From an uncultured Ruminococcus sp. (GTDB lineage Bacteria > Bacillota > Clostridia > Oscillospirales > CAG-272): 10,875 nucleotides of DNA. Shown here one piece after another: positions 7,884-10,875 of this stretch (the first letter of the stretch is position 1; each line of letters begins with the position of its first letter). The translations under genes were made by a program, and so were the position numbers. The notes beneath the pieces are model-generated. The model was not told the DNA's origin. It saw only the letters and a list, made by a program, of their open reading frames with translations, and made no database searches. The stretch covers positions 1-10,875 of the forward strand of contig CACXCL010000065.1 of assembly GCA_902766115.1 (NCBI GenBank), written 5' to 3'.

Positions 7884-8551
7884 CGGACGTCGTCCTGGCA
7901 ACGCATAACGAACACAAGGCGAAAGAGTTCCGCGAGATATTCGGCTCCGTGTGTCCCGATATCCGTATACTCACGCTTTCCGATATCGGTCATGACGAAG
8001 AGATCGAGGAGAACGGAGCCACGTTCGAGGAAAACGCCATCATCAAAGCGTCCGTCCCCGCGTCCTTCGGATATATCGGTATCGCCGACGATTCCGGGCT
8101 CGCTGTGGACTTCCTCGGCGGAGATCCCGGCGTCCGTTCCGCGAGATACGCGGGTTTGGGGTGCGATTCCGCCGCCTGCCGCGAAAAGCTTCTGAAAGTC
8201 ATGAAAGGCGTTCCCGAAAACGAGCGGGGAGCCGGATTCGTCTGCGTTATGGCGCTATGCCTGCCGGAGGGGAGCGGTCTTTCGGTCCCGGCAGACCTTC
8301 GTATAAGCCGAGAGACGGCTGAAAGATCCGGACGTCCGGCGGAAATGACCGCCGTCGTTCGGGGTGAGTGCCGCGGCAGGATCACCGATAAAGAATACGG
8401 CGATCTGGGCTTCGGATACGATCCCGTGTTCTTTTCGCCCGAGTTCGGGAAGACCTTCGGCGAGCTTGCTGCCGACGAGAAAAACAGCATCAGCCACAGA
8501 GGCCGCGCGGCGGAAAAGTTCGCCGCGGTTCTATCCCGTGTGCTGAAATAA
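7880..8551 (+). CDS. rdgB: RdgB/HAM1-type dITP/XTP pyrophosphatase
   Basis: This cytoplasmic enzyme removes deaminated purine nucleotides (dITP, ITP, XTP) by hydrolysing them to the monophosphate and pyrophosphate, keeping them out of DNA and RNA. Family motifs occur in order: LATHNEHKAKEF (residues 6-17), FEENAIIKA (49-57), IADDSGLAVDFLGG with the catalytic acidic pair D70-D71, GFGYDPVFF (177-185) and SISHRGRA (203-210). At 223 residues it is longer than the usual 195-205. The excess lies around residues 131-156, between the conserved VCVMALCLPEG and the strand leading to GRI, where most relatives have a short turn. The ATG overlaps the ftsY stop in an ATGA, with GGAGG at 7868-7872, so translation is probably coupled. 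The identification is firm; the meaning of the insert is unknown. Confidence 0.95.
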   Translation: MTDVVLATHNEHKAKEFREIFGSVCPDIRILTLSDIGHDEEIEENGATFEENAIIKASVPASFGYIGIADDSGLAVDFLGGDPGVRSARYAGLGCDSAACREKLLKVMKGVPENERGAGFVCVMALCLPEGSGLSVPADLRISRETAERSGRPAEMTAVVRGECRGRITDKEYGDLGFGYDPVFFSPEFGKTFGELAADEKNSISHRGRAAEKFAAVLSRVLK

Positions 8552-8564
8552 AACCGGAGTTATT

Positions 8565-8891
8565 ATGCTTAACAGTAAACAGAGAGCTTATCTCAGGAGC
8601 CGCGCAAACTCTGTCCAGCCTGTCTTTCAGGTCGGAAAGGGAAGCGTCGGCGATTCCATGTGCCGCTCGATCGCCGACGCGCTTGATGCGCGTGAGCTGA
8701 TAAAGATCAGCGTTCTCGAAAACGCCGCGGGAACGGCAAGAGAGATCGCGGATCAACTGTCCGATTTGACCGGATCGGACGTGGTCGCGGTGATCGGGAG
8801 AAAGATCATCCTTTTCAAGCCGTCGTCCAGGGAGAAAAACCGCGTTATCTCGCCTGAGGTGGCGAAAATAAAGCCGGGCAAACCGGAATGA
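8565..8891 (+). CDS. yhbY: YhbY-type RNA-binding protein (CRS1-YhbY domain)
   Basis: A 108-residue protein made of a single CRS1-YhbY (CRM) domain, an RNA-binding fold found in bacterial YhbY and plant intron-splicing factors. Bacterial members associate with pre-50S ribosomal particles and are thought to help assembly of the large subunit. The opening MLNSKQRAYLRSRAN, the loop VFQVGKGSV (about 21-29), where the GKG is the GxxG-type RNA-contact loop, LDARELIKISVLEN, and the ending VVAVIGRKIILFKPS are all typical. A lysine-rich tail follows. The start has GGAG at 8556-8559, five bases before the ATG. It lies 13 bases after rdgB and 22 bases before yqeK. In many Firmicutes nadD comes next; here it is missing. 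Confidence 0.93.
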   Translation: MLNSKQRAYLRSRANSVQPVFQVGKGSVGDSMCRSIADALDARELIKISVLENAAGTAREIADQLSDLTGSDVVAVIGRKIILFKPSSREKNRVISPEVAKIKPGKPE

Positions 8892-8913
8892 TCAACAGAT
8901 AAAGGGGATAGCC

Positions 8914-9564
8914 GTGTCTCATGTCATAACAGAAGAAGAAATCATCCTTCTCCGTGAGCGGGTAAGACCGTACCTTAAGAAAAAACGGTACGCGCACACG
9001 CTGGCTGTGGAGAAGGAGGCGGAGCGTCTCGGACGGATGTTCCTGCCGGACAAAACCGAAAAACTGCGCGTTTCCGCTCTGCTCCACGACATAACAAAAA
9101 GGGATGAGCTCGAAAAACAGTTGCAATATTGCGGGACATTTGGTATAATATACAGTAATGCCGATCTGCTCTCCCCCAAAACCTTCCACGCGAAGACCGG
9201 TGCTGCGCTCGCGGCGCGGGATTTTCCCGATGTGACGGATCCCGAGATCCTTTCGGGGATCAGGTGGCACACCACCGGGCGCGACGGTATGACCGTCTTT
9301 GAGGCGATCATATACCTCGCCGATTATATCGAGGAAACGAGGACTTTCCCCGATTGCGTGGAACTTCGCGATTTCTTCTACGACGGAAAAGAGAGATCCG
9401 GCGACGGGATGCTCCGTCACTTCACGGAGACCATGATCCGGTCGTTCGATCTGACCGTCGGGAACCTTATCGCGGAAGGAAAGCAGATAGATCCCGATAC
9501 AATAGGTGCGAGGAATTATTACATCCGTAAGCTCGGCGATCCCGACGGGTCGCGCGATCAGTAA
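8914..9564 (+). CDS. yqeK: YqeK-type HD-domain hydrolase (diadenosine tetraphosphatase)
   Basis: YqeK proteins are metal-dependent HD-domain enzymes that split Ap4A symmetrically to ADP in Gram-positive bacteria. This protein has 216 residues, slightly longer than the usual 185-200. The metal and catalytic motifs are present: RYAHTLAV (residues 25-32, H28), the HD pair in LLHDITK (H58, D59), FHAKTGA (H92), IRWHTTG (H119) and YLADYIEETR (D137). The FPDCVELR segment after the last motif is also usual. The GTG start at 8914 has AAAGGGG at 8901-8907. It stands next to yhbY and before an LCP gene, the expected neighbourhood apart from the absent nadD. The coding sequence holds a strong promoter-like element at 9121-9149. 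Substrate assignment is by family only. Confidence 0.93.
   Translation: MSHVITEEEIILLRERVRPYLKKKRYAHTLAVEKEAERLGRMFLPDKTEKLRVSALLHDITKRDELEKQLQYCGTFGIIYSNADLLSPKTFHAKTGAALAARDFPDVTDPEILSGIRWHTTGRDGMTVFEAIIYLADYIEETRTFPDCVELRDFFYDGKERSGDGMLRHFTETMIRSFDLTVGNLIAEGKQIDPDTIGARNYYIRKLGDPDGSRDQ
9121..9149 (+). promoter_or_regulatory. Sigma-A-type promoter with extended -10 inside yqeK
   Basis: TTGCAA at 9121-9126 (four of six consensus bases), a 17-base spacer, and TATAAT at 9144-9149 preceded by TG at 9141-9142, which makes an extended -10 element. It lies in the middle of yqeK, about 465 bases before the LCP start. A transcript from here would begin near 9156, carry the second part of yqeK as an untranslated leader, and express the LCP gene and the gene after it. 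The region is AT-rich compared with the surrounding coding sequence. Prediction only. Confidence 0.6.
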
Positions 9565-9582
9565 GTAAAGAGGACAAACAGC

Positions 9583-9609
9583 GGGACGGCTCAGCCGTCT
9601 TAAGGAGGT
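9583..9609 (+). promoter_or_regulatory. Hairpin next to a full-consensus ribosome site before the LCP gene
   Basis: GACGGC (9585-9590) pairs with GCCGTC (9594-9599) around a TCA loop, and two G-T pairs can extend the stem. It is followed within a few bases by TAAGGAGGT (9601-9609), a complete complement of the 16S rRNA 3' end, and by the ATG at 9615. There is no T-run, so it is not a terminator. It may protect the message end or keep the ribosome site unpaired. Confidence 0.5.
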
Positions 9610-9614
9610 ATAAC

Positions 9615-10805
9615 ATGGCACATGAAACGACGATCGTTATGAAGAAAAAGAAGCAGAAAGGACGCCTGTCAACCGTCCAAAAGGTTATAATTGCGGTGGT
9701 CCTTATCATATACACCATCATTCTTGCGGCGGTCTCATTCCTGGTTTTCTACAAGCCTTCGGTGAGTCACGAGGTCCCGTTCAATATCGCCGCGACCGAC
9801 GAAAGCGGTAATAAGATAGATCTTGTCGACCATGAAGGAAATGAGGTAAAAGATCCCAAGAGGAAAGAAGATTCCTATAATTTCCTTATCCTCGGGCGGG
9901 ACGCCAGCGCATTCCTCACCGACGTCATGATGGTGGCAAATCTCGACACGGCGACAGGTTCACTGAACATCATGCAGATCCCGAGAGATACGTACGTCTC
10001 GGGGGATTATTTCACGAACAAACTCAACGCCGTATACTCCACGCTTTATCACAATCAGTTGATGAGCAACGGCAATAACGAATCAGACGCCGCTGATTTC
10101 GCGAGAGCAGAATTTACGAAGCTTATCGAAAACGGTCTCTCCGTGAAGATCGACTATACCGTCGTCATGAACCTGAGCGGCTTCAAAAGGATCGTAGACA
10201 TACTGGGCGGAGTTGACGTGGACGTGCCGTTTGCCATGACCTACAACGATCCCGACCAGGGACTTTATATCAACATTCCCGCCGGTCATCAGCACCTGGA
10301 CGGCAACGCCGCCGAAGGATTCGTCCGGTACAGATACGGTTACGCGCTGGCGGACCTCGGACGGCAGGACGCGCAGAAGCAGTTCATGTTCGCGCTGATC
10401 GCCAAGATGAAGAGCACCCTCAAGATCACGGAGGCCAAGAGGCTGTCAGACGTGGTGGGGGCGATCTACAGCAACGTCGACACAAACGTGACGCTTGAAA
10501 AGGCAATATATTTTGCAAAGAACCTTCTGGGAGTCGACTCCGGGAACATAAAAATGCTGACGATCCCTGGAAGCCTTCCTCAGAACGGGTACTTCGTAGT
10601 CAACAGACAGGATGCGGTATCTGTGATCAATCAGTACTTCAATGTCTGGAATTTCACCATCACGGATCAGCTGTTTGATCAGTACAGGACGTTCAACAAC
10701 GAATACGACTATCTCACGAACGACGCATATTATTCCACCGAATCCACGTTCGGGGGTAACATCTATTCGTCCGGCAGCGAAATCAGCATAGCTCCGGCAG
10801 GCTGA
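9615..10805 (+). CDS. LytR-CpsA-Psr (LCP) family cell-wall glycopolymer ligase
   Basis: LCP proteins attach teichoic acids, capsule or other polyprenyl-linked glycopolymers to peptidoglycan outside the membrane. The 396-residue protein has a lysine-rich cytoplasmic N-terminus (residues 9-16), one membrane helix (about 23-46) and an extracellular LCP domain (about 87-265). Family landmarks are NFLILGRD (89-96), LTDVMMVANLD (101-111), IPRDT (122-126), FKRIVDILGGVDVDVP (190-205), GHQHLDGNAAEGFVRYR (224-240) and LGRQDAQKQF (248-257), with the conserved Arg and Asp residues that bind the lipid pyrophosphate. A C-terminal stretch of about 130 residues, rich in N, Y, S and T near the end, follows. 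The ATG has a full-consensus ribosome site at 9602-9609. Its place after yqeK is common in Clostridia. The polymer transferred is unknown. Confidence 0.94.
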   Translation: MAHETTIVMKKKKQKGRLSTVQKVIIAVVLIIYTIILAAVSFLVFYKPSVSHEVPFNIAATDESGNKIDLVDHEGNEVKDPKRKEDSYNFLILGRDASAFLTDVMMVANLDTATGSLNIMQIPRDTYVSGDYFTNKLNAVYSTLYHNQLMSNGNNESDAADFARAEFTKLIENGLSVKIDYTVVMNLSGFKRIVDILGGVDVDVPFAMTYNDPDQGLYINIPAGHQHLDGNAAEGFVRYRYGYALADLGRQDAQKQFMFALIAKMKSTLKITEAKRLSDVVGAIYSNVDTNVTLEKAIYFAKNLLGVDSGNIKMLTIPGSLPQNGYFVVNRQDAVSVINQYFNVWNFTITDQLFDQYRTFNNEYDYLTNDAYYSTESTFGGNIYSSGSEISIAPAG

Positions 10806-10835
10806 TAACGATCGGCTGTTTACAAAGGAGAAACT

Positions 10836-10875
10836 ATGGAAGAAAACAAGGAAATACTTTCTGCATTGACGGAAC
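10836..10875 (+). CDS. Start of a further gene, possibly rsfS (ribosomal silencing factor), cut by the window edge
   Basis: An ATG at 10836 opens a frame that runs to the end of the window, giving the 13 residues MEENKEILSALTE. The ribosome site AAAGGAG at 10824-10830, five bases upstream, is strong, and the gene lies 30 bases after the LCP stop, so it is probably in the same operon. In many Clostridia the gene after yqeK and LCP is rsfS, whose product binds ribosomal protein uL14 and blocks subunit joining, and its N-terminus is a similar acidic helix. Thirteen residues cannot confirm this; the identification is by position only. Confidence 0.5.
   Translation, partial: MEENKEILSALTE

Noticed and set aside
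6939..7901. A 320-codon open frame on the - strand, longer than ftsY itself
   Set aside because: It mirrors ftsY, whose GTPase motifs are intact on the + strand. The antisense protein shows no family motif and its start lies in rdgB.
9686..9691. TATAAT near the start of the LCP gene
   Set aside because: No -35 hexamer at a usable distance. It encodes part of the membrane-anchor region, where AT-rich codons are expected.

Overview
The window is a compact, one-directional stretch of housekeeping genes from a GC-rich member of the Clostridia (Firmicutes). All eleven supported coding regions lie on the + strand, with gaps of only tens of bases and several start/stop overlaps. The assignment to Clostridia rests on gene order: plsX, rnc, an Elp3-like radical SAM gene, smc and ftsY, followed by an rdgB, yhbY, yqeK, LCP order. 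It is supported by purine-rich Shine-Dalgarno sites and by a TrmFO-type tRNA methyltransferase. Codons favour G or C at the third position, so the genome is richer in G+C than the classical clostridia. I cannot name a genus.

Layout. 1-438: 3' end of trmFO (tRNA m5U54 methylation). 464-1495: plsX (phospholipid synthesis). 1485-2201: rnc (RNase III), overlapping plsX by 11 bases. 2217-3236: a stand-alone Elp3-like radical SAM protein without an acetyltransferase domain. 3312-6917: smc, a full-length condensin ATPase with a TTG start. 6963-7883: ftsY (SRP receptor). 7880-8551: rdgB-type nucleotide pyrophosphatase, coupled to ftsY by an ATGA overlap. 8565-8891: yhbY-type ribosome-associated RNA-binding protein. 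8914-9564: yqeK-type HD-domain hydrolase. 9615-10805: membrane-anchored LytR-CpsA-Psr protein. 10836 to the edge: the first 13 codons of a further gene, by position perhaps rsfS. No gap exceeds 300 bases. I see no RNA gene, mobile element, CRISPR array or classical terminator.

The genes form two conserved blocks. One joins lipid synthesis, RNA processing, chromosome organisation and protein targeting (plsX to ftsY). The other holds nucleotide sanitation, ribosome maturation and cell-wall assembly (rdgB to LCP). Two genes often found in these neighbourhoods are missing from their usual slots: acpP between plsX and rnc, and nadD between yhbY and yqeK.

The most interesting non-coding signal is a pair of near-identical sigma-A-type promoter sequences buried inside coding sequence, one at the end of the radical SAM gene (upstream of smc) and one in the middle of yqeK (upstream of the LCP gene). 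Both have a 17-base spacer and a perfect TATAAT, and 13 of 14 bases around the -10 match although the two sites are read in different codon frames. They suggest internal transcription entry points in an otherwise continuous operon. I found no convincing new biological system; the window is mostly ordinary core genome.
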